Assembly (NCBI GenBank): GCA_936432065.2
Contig: OW386286.2
Location: forward strand, 24,115,179 to 24,179,178
DNA: 64,000 bases
Reading direction: 5' to 3'
DNA from: Rutpela maculata
Taxonomy: Eukaryota > Arthropoda > Insecta > Coleoptera > Cerambycidae
A program made the position numbers and the translations under genes. Positions 47,496 through 57,129 of this stretch are shown here, piece by piece (the stretch's first letter is position 1; each line of letters opens with the position of its first letter). The notes under the pieces were generated by a model. That model was not told the origin of the DNA, ran no database searches, and was given only the letters and a program-made list of their open reading frames with translations.

Positions 47496-48384
47496 CCGTG
47501 TATTCACCTCCCTTTTTCTTAATTTTTATTAGTTATTTTGTCCTTTTTTGTCTCCTTTTCAAAATCCCCCCTCGGCCAATAACTTCTTGTAAAATCCAAA
47601 CTTTTTAAACTACAACATCCCCTCACCCTACCTTCCTGGAGGCGGTACGACCACCAGGACGAAGGATGTCATTAGTTCGAACGGGTTTTTTCATTGAATT
47701 TTCCCCGTATCAGTAACCGAAACTTTAAACAGTGCAGTGCGCCCTAACAAGTGCACCGTAAATAAAAACCAATAAGTTTAATTTTAAGTTTCTAAAAGCT
47801 TTCTCCTATATATAGTCATATTGTTAGTTTTAAGTCTTACCTATTTTTAAGACAGGAGCACTAACGCCCCGCTTCAACTTATTGTTCTAGCCGAACCGGA
47901 CCCGCTCCGCCCAGCCACACACAAACCACGACGCCACGCGCTGTGGTTGTGCGGCTGGCTCCGGACCGGAATCCGGCTAGGCGCATATAATGTAACTAAA
48001 ATGTTAAATAAATTGTTATTGAATTGAATTATTGGTTCGATCCCTGCACATTCCGTTTTTTTTTTTTTTTCGTCAAAAACTTTATTAATAATTGTGGAAA
48101 AATATTATAATGAGAGGTTTGCATCCCTTATCGCAAAATTCACTGATTACCCAATACGTCATATTGGCGTCATATGTATGACGTCATTGGGCTGTGACAT
48201 TGTGCCGTCTTTTCCCCGTCATTTTTACGTCATGCTGAAGGTGAAATTGACGTAATTAATGCCGAAGAAACGAAGTCATAATGACGGCACCTTGCTGCCT
48301 GGGTAATTACTGTCCAAACACGACAATCAGTTTTATCCGAAAGAATTCTGAACGAAAAACCGTCAAACACTGAACTATTATAGA

Positions 48385-49757
48385 ATCGTCGGATTTATAA
48401 GGACTGACGAAAAAACAGCCATAAAATCGTGTTGAATTAATGAGAGCAAAAAATTGTTTATTTAAAGAAAGTCAAACATAATGGTTATTTTTCTACTCCC
48501 TTGCTTTAATTCGCAGGGCTGTTGAGAGAAAATACGGGCTCGGGAGGAATTACTTTTTGAAAATTGTTGAGCGGGAGGGGGGGAGAAATCCGAAAAAAAA
48601 ATTTCCGAGCCCCGAAACCAACCCGGGCCCCTCAAAAAATTTTCTGATGAGCGGGGAGAAGAAATTCCAAATTAAAATTTTCACCGAAAAAAAAAAATCC
48701 AGGGGGAATCACCCCCCACACCACCCCCCCCCTCTCGTCGGGCCTGTTAATTCGTTTATTAGACGTTCCCTACCTGTACTTTAATAAGATTCATTCAAAT
48801 ACAGATTTTCCATTAAGATGCATTTTACTCTTGTATACCTAATAGTTTATATTGTCAGGGGAAATTCTTAATTTAATGTAAGATTAGTTATTAAAGTTAA
48901 TCCATTCAATGAATTAAATTAAAATGAGTAAATATTTTATATATGGTATATTTTTATATGATTTTGTAAAAGTTGTCCTCCACTGGCGAAATTTCAATAT
49001 GGTCAGCTTAGATATAAATCAAAAGATATCAATTTTTACTAGATGTACTTTGTGTGCCATCTAGTAGGAAGTGTTTGGCCTATGGTAGCAACCTCACGTT
49101 TTATATTATGTTTCATAATATTTTCTTTATTTACATTTTATTTTATATTTCTGTATTCTGTATTTCTATTAAATAAAGTAATTATTTTACCATACCTATT
49201 GTTTTCGCAAACTGTAAACACTACTAAATACATGCTTTACATACATCGCTCTATAATTCTCCAATGTTTGCTTTTCCATTGTACACGAAAAGGTATCTGT
49301 AATACAAATACACTTTTAAAGTGCTGATTTCTTTAACAGGTCGTCGAGTATTCAACCTATAATACGGCGATCTGTTTGTTAGGTTGCCTACATAATTCAT
49401 CTGTACGCAGACCCGTATTATCGATTAAGAAAGTTTGGATTAACTTCTCACAGCCCCTAATTGTTGAGGATGCTATTTTCTGCCAAAAATAAAACCTTTA
49501 TAGTGCCTATAATATCATTTCATCTTTCTGAAGATACTAGATAACCAAAGGGAACAGAAAATGAAAATGTATTAGTTTTCATCAGTTTATCGTAATCGGT
49601 AATTACATTAGGCATTATTGTAAGTATGCTTGAAAAATATACAGGGTTTTCCACTCGTAGACATCCAAAATGAACAAGGCCATAGAGAACCCCAAGAACA
49701 ACAATATTTGCAACTATGGGGGTCCGATTTTGGACGGTTTAAAAATTACAATTTATT
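48385..49757. other. no gene recognised
   Basis: A G/A-rich then C-rich stretch at 48540-48740 resembles the tail sequence at 55140-55340 (TTTCCGA/TCGGATTTCTCCCCC, GCTCATCA), so a low-grade repeat. The rest is AT-rich. Confidence 0.4.
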
Positions 49758-49976
49758 TAAAGTGACCATATTTGAATCTTGCCAATGTGAGACATAATGG
49801 AAAAAGAGGTTTAATAACTGATGAGCGGGGGGGGAGGTAAAACCACGGGAATGGGGGATATTTTTAGTGAAACCACGCGAATGGGGGACATTTTGGGGGA
49901 CACTCACATTGAAGGACAGCTCCATCAAGAGGGGGACTATCCCCCCTAATGAGGGACGAATGGTCACCTTAGATTT
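49758..49976. mobile_element. small MITE with (A)AGGTGACCAT ends
   Basis: AAAGTGACCAT at the left and ATGGTCACCTTA at the right are inverse of each other. Between them is a G-rich stretch with two imperfect copies of GAAACCACGCGAATGGGGGA. No coding frame. Confidence 0.5.
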
Positions 49977-51067
49977 ATTTCTATTTTTTCGGGCGTACAG
50001 TATCTGCGAAAGAAAATAACTGCTGTAGCGAGCCCTGCCAAAATGTGGGATAGAAATTTACAAATAAAAAGTGATGCGGTTTTATCATTCCGATAAGTTA
50101 TACCAGTATTATACAGACAGGATTTTATCTTTTTAATTAAGTTTAAATTCGGTTATGAAACAGTAATTTAGAATGAGCTATTTGGAATTATCATGTTGCC
50201 CTTTCGTTAGTACTTATATGAAATATACATCAACAAACCTACAGATTAGTGCGTGTAAATGCATCCTGGCTCTTATATTTGTAACTATAGGAATTTACAG
50301 ATACAGGGATTCCAAACTCTTTTATCAGTTTTCTATAAGTAATATCTTAGAGTTCCAGTCCGTCCTTTATCCATTTTATTTTTGGATTTAAATTTAAAAA
50401 AATCATTTTTTTATCATCTGTCATCAATATTTAATTGATTTCACCCCAAACGGAACCTCCCCCCACTCGCACATATCTCTTCTATCCCTTAAGTATTAGG
50501 TAACCAGAATCCAAGAACGGTATCGCTTTTTTTGCCTTTAGAAAGTGTTTCCAAAAGTCTTTTTTTTTTTTAGTTCATCTGGACTACCTTCCCCACAAAT
50601 CTCTTTCCCCACCACCCCCTACTTACCCACCCTCACCCTTATCTTATAACTCGACTTTATAATCATACAGTTATATAATGGAACTACAAGGATTCTTTAT
50701 TTTTATCACAAAAAAGATGATTTTTCTTTATAAAGTCAAGTTATTATAAGATTAAATACTATCAATATCAATAGTATGATAAACTTAGATAGTATTGCAA
50801 TTTTTGAGCATTTCTGACATTTTTTTGGAGTATAAGATTGATATTTGTAAAAACTGGAGTGGTACATTGTGCATATCTTGTCTAAAAATATAAAAATATC
50901 TTCAAAACCGTAAAAAATGTCCAACAATTGTAAACCGACCTAAGTTTATGATACTATTTGTGGTATGTGGATGTTTAAATCCAACCAGAAACAAAAAATT
51001 GACCCTAAAATGGAACAAAAATGTCCTTTATCAACCCAAGTCATTTCAAATCAATTTTCTGACACTA
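49977..51067. other. no gene recognised
   Basis: AT-rich with C-rich patches near 50460 and 50590-50640. Confidence 0.4.
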
Positions 51068-51194
51068 ATATCCCAAGGAACAATTTAAATGCCTTTTAGA
51101 TTTGTTGAGGTTCTATAAGAGTTTTATCAATTTTAAAACTCTGATAAAACCTCAATAAACCCAAAAGGTATTGAAATTGTTACTTGGGATATTA
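51068..51194. mobile_element. 127 bp hairpin MITE
   Basis: TAATATCCCAAG.AACAATTT at the left is the inverse of the right end. The whole unit folds on itself through TTGAGGTT.TAT.AGAGTTTTA. Very short, with no coding potential. Confidence 0.6.
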
Positions 51195-52083
51195 CAAAGT
51201 ATCTGATTTTCTTTCCAATATCATGTGATTTGTAATTAATTTCTCTTGCTGTCTTAGGTGCAAATTTTCTGTTTTTTGCATTATCAACTGGAAACCTGTT
51301 GGGCTTTTGTAGCGAATTGTGGGAAAGAGGCATGGGATCATGTAGTCTCCACGTCACGTGTGTAAAATAGAGAAGAAAGGAAGATCTTCTGTTTTAAATT
51401 GTTTCTTAGTAAAAAAACATTTTTCCGATTGCCCTCACGCTTATATTGTTGTCTGTATTCAACGCTGTCTATGAAAGGTAAATATGAAGCTGACTTGATT
51501 AGATGAAATACTCTCACATTTTAATGTGCTTCTTTATCTTGTAATCGTTAGGATACATAAAGAAAATTAAGCGAATTACATGACACGCAATCATATACAT
51601 AATTATCCCACAAGAAACCTAGGTAAATAATATACACATTTTTTAATGTAAAAAAGACACGCGATGATACCAATTATTATGGTACAATATTTTATATCTA
51701 GATTCTTGGTTCTTCATGCAAAGCACAAGAATTTCAGTAAGTTTGAGACAGGGCCGGACCGACGCTTTTCAGCGCCCGTGTGCGAAATCTATGAAGCACC
51801 TCTTTATGAAAATTGATGAGCGCGAGGAAGGGGGATGGAAAAACGAGCGGGGGTCGCAAGATGACAAAAAATTGTTTTGATGAGCGAGGGGCGCAAAATG
51901 GACTCGCAGCGCCCCTGATGCCCTGGCGCACAAGATGTTAAATATTTAAAAGATAATATTTTAATAAAAATGCAAATTATAATGGCGCGAGGTCAGATTC
52001 GTGCATTTTATCCTTAGGTTTGACAAAATTGCATTCGTTTTAATTTTGACGCTTAGAGAGGTAGTGAAAAATTGAGAAATAGC
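51195..52083. other. no gene seen
   Basis: The 51730-51930 stretch (GCGCCCGTGTGCGAAATC…) looks like an old repeat end, but I cannot name it. Confidence 0.35.
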
Positions 52084-52625
52084 CAGTGATGCAAATGGTA
52101 AAATGACAATTTATCACTTACATAAATTACTGTAAAATTACCGTAATATTACATACCTCATCAATTGTGGTGCAATTTATGTCATTTATGAAATCTCTGT
52201 AACGACGTAAATTACGTAAGTTACTGTAATTATTGTTAATTTACACGGAATTTTAAATATCGCGCCAATTTTACCCTGGCGGTTAATGTTTTATAACCTC
52301 ACTTTTATTCTTACTTTGAGTCTTAAGGCGGTTAACGTGTACCGTGTGGTTAGTGTCCTTTTATTAGACTATTTATTGTTAAAAAGTGAACCAGATACCC
52401 AGACCAGTTAGGTAAGCTGTAAAAACAACGTTTTAACTTCATTTACTAAATTAAATTTATAATAATATTAATGATTGTAATGAACTATATTGTTTTTTTT
52501 TCATAGTACCCAATAACAAGCAATAAATTTTAAATTTCATAAATTACAAGCAAATTTGTAACTTTCGTGAAATGTTACCGCATATAATTACATTTTCAAA
52601 AATTACACGTAATTTAACATCACTG
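52084..52625. mobile_element. hAT-type MITE with 8 bp duplication
   Basis: Termini CAGTGATG…CATCACTG with the 8 bp duplication GAAATAGC on both sides (52076-52083, 52626-52633). An 8 bp duplication and CAGTG-type ends are diagnostic of hAT. The subterminal parts are crowded with AATTTACGTAA/TTACTGTAA-like motifs. There is no transposase, so it is non-autonomous. Confidence 0.85.
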
Positions 52626-52829
52626 GAAATAGCGCAACCTTTGCTTTCTAATATTACTGTTTTAGTATTCTATTGAGTTTCTGAGTTAGGTAAATGAACT
52701 AGGATCATGGCGGAATTAAACAAATGAAACATAAGTATAATAAAATCAGTTGCAAGACACGGCAGACGACATTGATCTGAAAGAGTGGTAGTTGGTAAGG
52801 TTCCCTGAAAGTTGCGGCTGTCACGCCAC

Positions 52830-53030
52830 GACGTCGCCGCTATGTACTCACGACGTCATTGGAACGTAGCCGAGCAAGTTACAGGAACGTGGCCAGAACG
52901 TTGCGGTCACCGAAAAAATATTCCCAATTTTGGTCGTACGTACGTAATGGTAACGTTCCTATTACGTACTTGAGACTAGTGGCAAAACACATTGAAGTAC
53001 CTACAATTGTATTCGCCACGTTCCAGCAAC
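52830..53030. repeat. GGAACGT-rich segment
   Basis: Dense ACGT in GGAACGT/AACGTTCC contexts (TTGGAACGTAGC, AGGAACGTGGCC, AGAACGTTGCGG, GTAACGTTCC, CCACGTTCCAGC), plus ACGACGTC. The style is that of the ACGT-rich TIR elements, but no ends are visible. The open frame at 52859-53074 is probably a by-product of the composition. Confidence 0.45.
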
Positions 53031-53619
53031 TAACTGAACTAGTTGGGATTGGTTTTCATAATGGTCTACTATAAGTATGTTTCGTCCAACATATAGTTAG
53101 GCACTAATTTGTTTCTTCAAAGTATTTTTATAGATATTTCCAAAAAAATTGGACAACCTGCCTTTGCTATTCTTTATTGAAATTCAATTTACCTGTACAA
53201 GTTTCTATTCATAAAAACTAACGAGAAATTGAAAGAGGACTAAACTTGTCACATCGTATAATAATAATAAATCGCCTTTATTGATATTTAAGTCCTGGCG
53301 GAGTTTAGCATAGCTATTCCACCACTCAACCAGGAAGTATACTTACGTATATGCTTATTGACAATGCTGAAGAGTTGCACGACGAAGCGGAATTATAATT
53401 GCATTGAGGAAAATAAAGATGAAGAAAATCAAAGTTTTAAAATGGCATAACTAACAATAGTTTATATAAGGAAAACGGTTTTTATAATGAAGCTAGTTTA
53501 TACTGGTTTTTATTAACTGATATAAAGGAAATTGTTTTGCCAACTTCCCCTATGTTAATATTGTTAATTGAGGTATTCTTTGAGAATTTTTATATCTTAT
53601 ATCTCTGCAATGAACTATA
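53031..53619. other. no gene; possible LINE 3' end
   Basis: ATAATAATAATAAATCGCCTTTATTGA at 53258-53284 followed by a mixed-composition stretch looks like the tail of a minus-strand LINE. Nothing coding. Confidence 0.3.
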
Positions 53620-54475
53620 CCGGGTGCCACAGGTTGGTGGCTCCCCTCTATATTTCCTTTATTTTTTAACTTATCCATTTGAAATTTGGGGTGCATAACT
53701 GTAAAAATGGATTTTTGGACATAAAAAACGGTATAAGACCATTTCCGCTTTACCCGGAAATGACCGCAACTTTAGATTTTTAAATCGAACACCCTGTATA
53801 TTTTTACATATTTGGATTCAAGACAACATTCTAAGTATACCATGAGATTTTCACGAATTTTTAAGTCGGTGTTCAGTTTTTTTAAGCATTTTAAAACATT
53901 CGCCTAGAGTGCTTTGGAATAACAAAATTTGTTCTAGGGCAGGTAAAGATCAAGGGAAAAATATAATTTTTCGTTTAATTTCATTAATAATTATTTCCAA
54001 AATTGAACAAATCACTTTTTTTATCGAAAACTTCTTTTTTTCGAATGGGAAGGTGGTGGCTCATACTGTTCAATAAATCATAGATTTTTTTCTGAATTCT
54101 AATATCCATTTCAAATCTATGCTATTTGTTTTTCTATTTGATTGAATTTAGTTAAAAATAAAAAATCACTTTCAATATAATTTTTCTTGAACTTTAACGT
54201 AGTTGCCTTTGCAAAAATCGTAATGAAATGTGAATAATGTGAATATCTATCTTTTTGTGAACAATAGCCCCTTGGTTCTCTCTTTTGTTTCCTGATTGGT
54301 ACAAGTACTAACGCAAGAGGATCAATAAAAATTATTTTGAAAGTGATTTTTTATTATTTCCATTTAAAGTTGCGGTTATTTCGGGGTAAACCGGAAATGG
54401 GATCATACCATTTTTATGTCCAAAAATCCATTTTTATAGGTAGTTTATGCACCTCAAATTTCAAACAGATAAGTT

Positions 54476-55135
54476 AAAAAACCGCTGCCCAAGGAATCAC
54501 TACTTCCACATCCAGATTCTCTATCCAAGTCACTCACAACGAAAAAACTTTGTATGTGAAAATAATTGTTTATGGAACTTTAATAATATAATATTTGAAA
54601 TCCTCTACCCCAAAAACCCATAAAACGATACCCCACATCGGTAGTGGGGTGGGGGTGGTGATAGGGGGGTGGGAGTGGGGGGTGGATGAAGTAAAAAAAT
54701 ATTTTGAGGTTTCTGGTTCCTGTACATGCACTAAATCACTTTTTTTTTTCATCCCCTTTAATAAGGAGGTGGGGGTGGTAATGGGGGTGGCTAATGCCAA
54801 AAATTTTTTTGAGACCTCAGCTTCTCTTGTATATACTAAATACCAATTTCATGGACTCTTGCCTGCTTGATTTACCCATTTACCCCAAATTTACCCCAAT
54901 TTACCCCCCAACCCTTCGACGGAACAAGATGAAAATATAATCTAGTTCTAGATCTCGTTAAAGTACATATTTGTACCAAATTTCAAGTCAATATCTCAAA
55001 CGGTTCCAGAGTAAACGTGCGCACAAAAAAAAAGTTACAGACAGACAGACCGACAGACAGAAATTTTTTTTTTGCTCAAACTTAAAATCTCGACGTTTCA
55101 TGACATTTTAAGCCTATTTGGACAATAAAAATTTT
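54476..55135 (+). mobile_element. Helitron-like non-autonomous element, copy 5 (3' truncated)
   Basis: From AAAACCGCTGCCC through the G-rich middle and a (GACA)n run near 55035 to AACAATAAAAATTTTT-like sequence, where it ends just before the terminal hairpin and is followed by a G/C homopolymer stretch. Confidence 0.65.
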
Positions 55136-55350
55136 TACGGGGGGGGTAATGGGGTAATTACCCCCCCCCCCCCCCCCAAGATTCTGTAAATCATCAACTT
55201 TTGTCTTAAAATGTTATGATTTTTGTTAATTTTGGGAAGAAAAAAAATTTTAGGACGAAAAAATTTTTTTTTTTCGGATTTCTCCCCCCTGCTCATCAAA
55301 AAATTTTGGGTTCAATGTTACCCCCCCCAAGCTCAAGGTCCAGATCCGCC
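55136..55350. repeat. G/C-homopolymer repeat fragment ending CCAGATCCGCCCTTG
   Basis: Contains runs of G and C around GGTAATTACC and ends with a sequence like the GGGCGGATCTAG tip of the 34.9 kb palindrome (inverse). Probably the tail of another foldback element. Confidence 0.4.
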
Positions 55351-55625
55351 CTTGAGCCTGTGGCACCCGGTAGATTTATAAAGTTATTTAACAAATTTTT
55401 AAAATAACTTAGCAGATTTATTATTTTAAACAATAATATTACATAGAAAAATATTTATAAGTTTTTATATACATCATTAAAAATTAAGTTAAGAACTATA
55501 TTACAAACACATCGAAAGATGAAGCGGTTTATCATAAATTTAAGTAGAATTAATTAATATTTAACCACAACAGATGACTAATTTACAGAGAATATTTTAA
55601 AACGTATATAATACAGAAAATATGC

Positions 55626-57033
55626 CTAACTAATAACAGTTGCATTATGTTTTCCGAAATTCAACTCCGTATCAGTATTTATTTTTTCTGCATTAATAAA
55701 GTCTTCGATGGAATTAACCGCGATATTTTTTTCAAACTCTAACAATGACGGAGTGAGTGAGGATTGATTACTGTTAGTTTTTGTGCTATTTTCGTCAATT
55801 TTAATAACATTATCGTTTACTTCTGGTAAACCTTCATGCGCTTGTGATTCTTGTTTATCCTTTATACTAAACTGTTCTAATATTCTCATCAAACTAGAAT
55901 GTTCCACTTTGCCATCTTCTTTAGTCGCTAAGTTGGGTAAGAATAGCCTTTCCTGAGGTTTTGGCTTTGGCACAGGGGAAGGAGGGGGCGTAGGATTTTT
56001 ACAAGTGTCATGTTGATTGTCATTGGCTGTGTTACTCAGCATTTCGCTCGACCTCTTATGCGCCGACTCTGACGCCTCCCTATTCATTTTCTTTATCAGC
56101 GATTCGGATCGCCTTATAGGAGCCTTAGGCTTCTCTATATCCTCTTCTTTTACTATAAGACTTTCTATATCAGACATCATGTCTTTGCTATTTCTCTGAA
56201 TTTTTCTTGGTCTCGGCAGGCTAGCATCTTTGGGATTATAATGTTCGATAAGTCCAAGATCCCAGTCTTCCAAGCCTCCGAATGAGTCGTCGCTTTCTAT
56301 ATCCGCGGGGGCCTTTCGCGTTCGTAGTTTTTTGAGCTGCTGAGGAAGAAGAGATCCGAAACTCCTACATCTAGTTATGTAGTTGTCTAATTTGCCGGTT
56401 GAGCTAGTCGTGATTTTTTTCGATTCACTCGGAAGAGATACTATCGAGTCGTTGCTTTGGTCAGCATCGGCTTTCTTGTCGATGTCGTCAAAATGTGCTA
56501 CGGTAAATTTGAGCTCGTTGTAGTTCGGTAAGGAAACGACGGATAAGTTTTTCCTTCGTTTACTTTCTTTGTTCGCTTTTTTGTCGTTGGTCTTGGAGGT
56601 GTTTTGCTTCTCTTTATTTTTGATCTCATTTTTATTGGAGTCCGTATTTTCGTGATTATGATGATGATGGTGGTGGTGGTCTCTATTATGACTGGCTTCG
56701 TCCTGATCGCACAAAGGACAGTTGTAATTGATTTTTTTCTTGACACAAATCGGTTCTTCTACAGGCTTCTTTGACTGGAAAGCCTGAAGTCCAGTTTTGG
56801 CGACTGCCTCGATTTTCTCCCTGAAGTTTTTCTTATGTTTCCTTGGGGGTGGAGTGGGAGTGCCATTTTCGTTGTTGAATATTATCGATAGTTGTGGGTT
56901 TCTAAGGTGGATGTGTTCTTCTTTTTCAGGTACTTCTAAGTCTACTTCTGTCCAGTCGGAGGATTTTGAGAGAGGTTGACTTCGAATTATGTTATTGGAC
57001 TTTTCGTTTGGCTGTGCTGGATTTACATCATAT
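55626..57033 (-). CDS. terminal coding exon of an unrecognised host protein
   Basis: Open for 468 codons on the minus strand from a clear splice acceptor (TTTATTTTCAG at 57046-57034) to a stop at 55626; the upstream exons lie beyond the window. Phase: one base, then codon TAT at 57032. The product is charged and mostly low in predicted order: a TPTPPPRKHKK proline/basic patch, NYNCPLCDQDE, a run of seven His, Lys/Asn-rich linkers, then more conserved-looking blocks SLPNYNELKFTVAHFDDIDK, LDNYITRCRSFGSLLPQQ and FGGLEDWDLGLIEHYNPKD, then TPPPSPVPKPKP. No enzyme motif, signal peptide or membrane segment. Unlike the surrounding frames it has balanced codon use and no internal break, so I take it as the one real host gene here. 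Function unknown; a scaffold or adaptor is only a guess. A candidate poly(A) signal (AATAAA, complement of 55417-55422) lies about 200 bases after the stop. Confidence 0.8.
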
Positions 57034-57129
57034 CTGAAAATAAATTAAAAAGGAAGATGAAACAACAGTAACGAGAGAACGTGTGTAAATAATGCAATTT
57101 AAAAGTATGAGGTAGTAGAAATGTATGTA

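Larger units (their letters stand above)
44513..48033 (+). mobile_element. jockey-type LINE, copy C (third layer of the nest)
   Basis: A 5'-truncated LINE flanked by a 12 bp duplication GGTTCGATCCCT (44501-44512 and 48034-48045). It contains RT coding sequence, a 3' UTR with the GC-rich GGCTGGCTCCGG segment and an AT-rich tail (TTATTGAATTGAATTATT). About 1.9 kb of LINE remains once the 1581 bp insert at 45722-47302 is removed. Confidence 0.85.
43343..48305. mobile_element. TGACGT-rich TIR element (second layer of the nest)
   Basis: Ends are TACCCAGGTAGCAGGGTG and the inverse of TACCCAGGCAGCAAGGTG, each followed by TCATTATGAC. Subterminal regions (43375-43630, 48145-48290) are packed with TGACGT/GACGTC motifs, and 43404-43500 is followed by a second copy at about 43505-43610. 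Without the LINE it carries, it would be about 1.4 kb with no transposase, so non-autonomous. No certain target-site duplication. Confidence 0.65.
41211..48384 (-). mobile_element. second PIN/CXC-type element, degenerate, outermost layer of a nest
   Basis: The left end (41214-41312: AGTCCAGTGTTTGACGGT, GAATTCTTTCGGATAA) recurs inverted at 48310-48384. Near the left end, on the minus strand, lies a remnant of the same C-terminal protein found at 26237-26753. Its PIN part is not seen. Most of the interior is later insertions (43343-48305). The TIR sequence is not that of the 24-27 kb element, so the two would be different families with related proteins. The limits are approximate. Confidence 0.5.
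53620..55370. mobile_element. TIR element with TA duplication, carrying nested inserts
   Basis: Begins CCGGGTGCCACAGG and ends CCTGTGGCACCCGG, flanked by TA on both sides. Inside, 53660-53785 (AACTTATCC.TTTGAAATTT…TACCCGGAAATGACCGC) is the inverse of 54350-54475. The right arm is interrupted by Helitron-like copy 5 and by a second insert (about 55136-55350). TA duplication suggests Tc1/mariner-type mobilisation. Confidence 0.7.
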
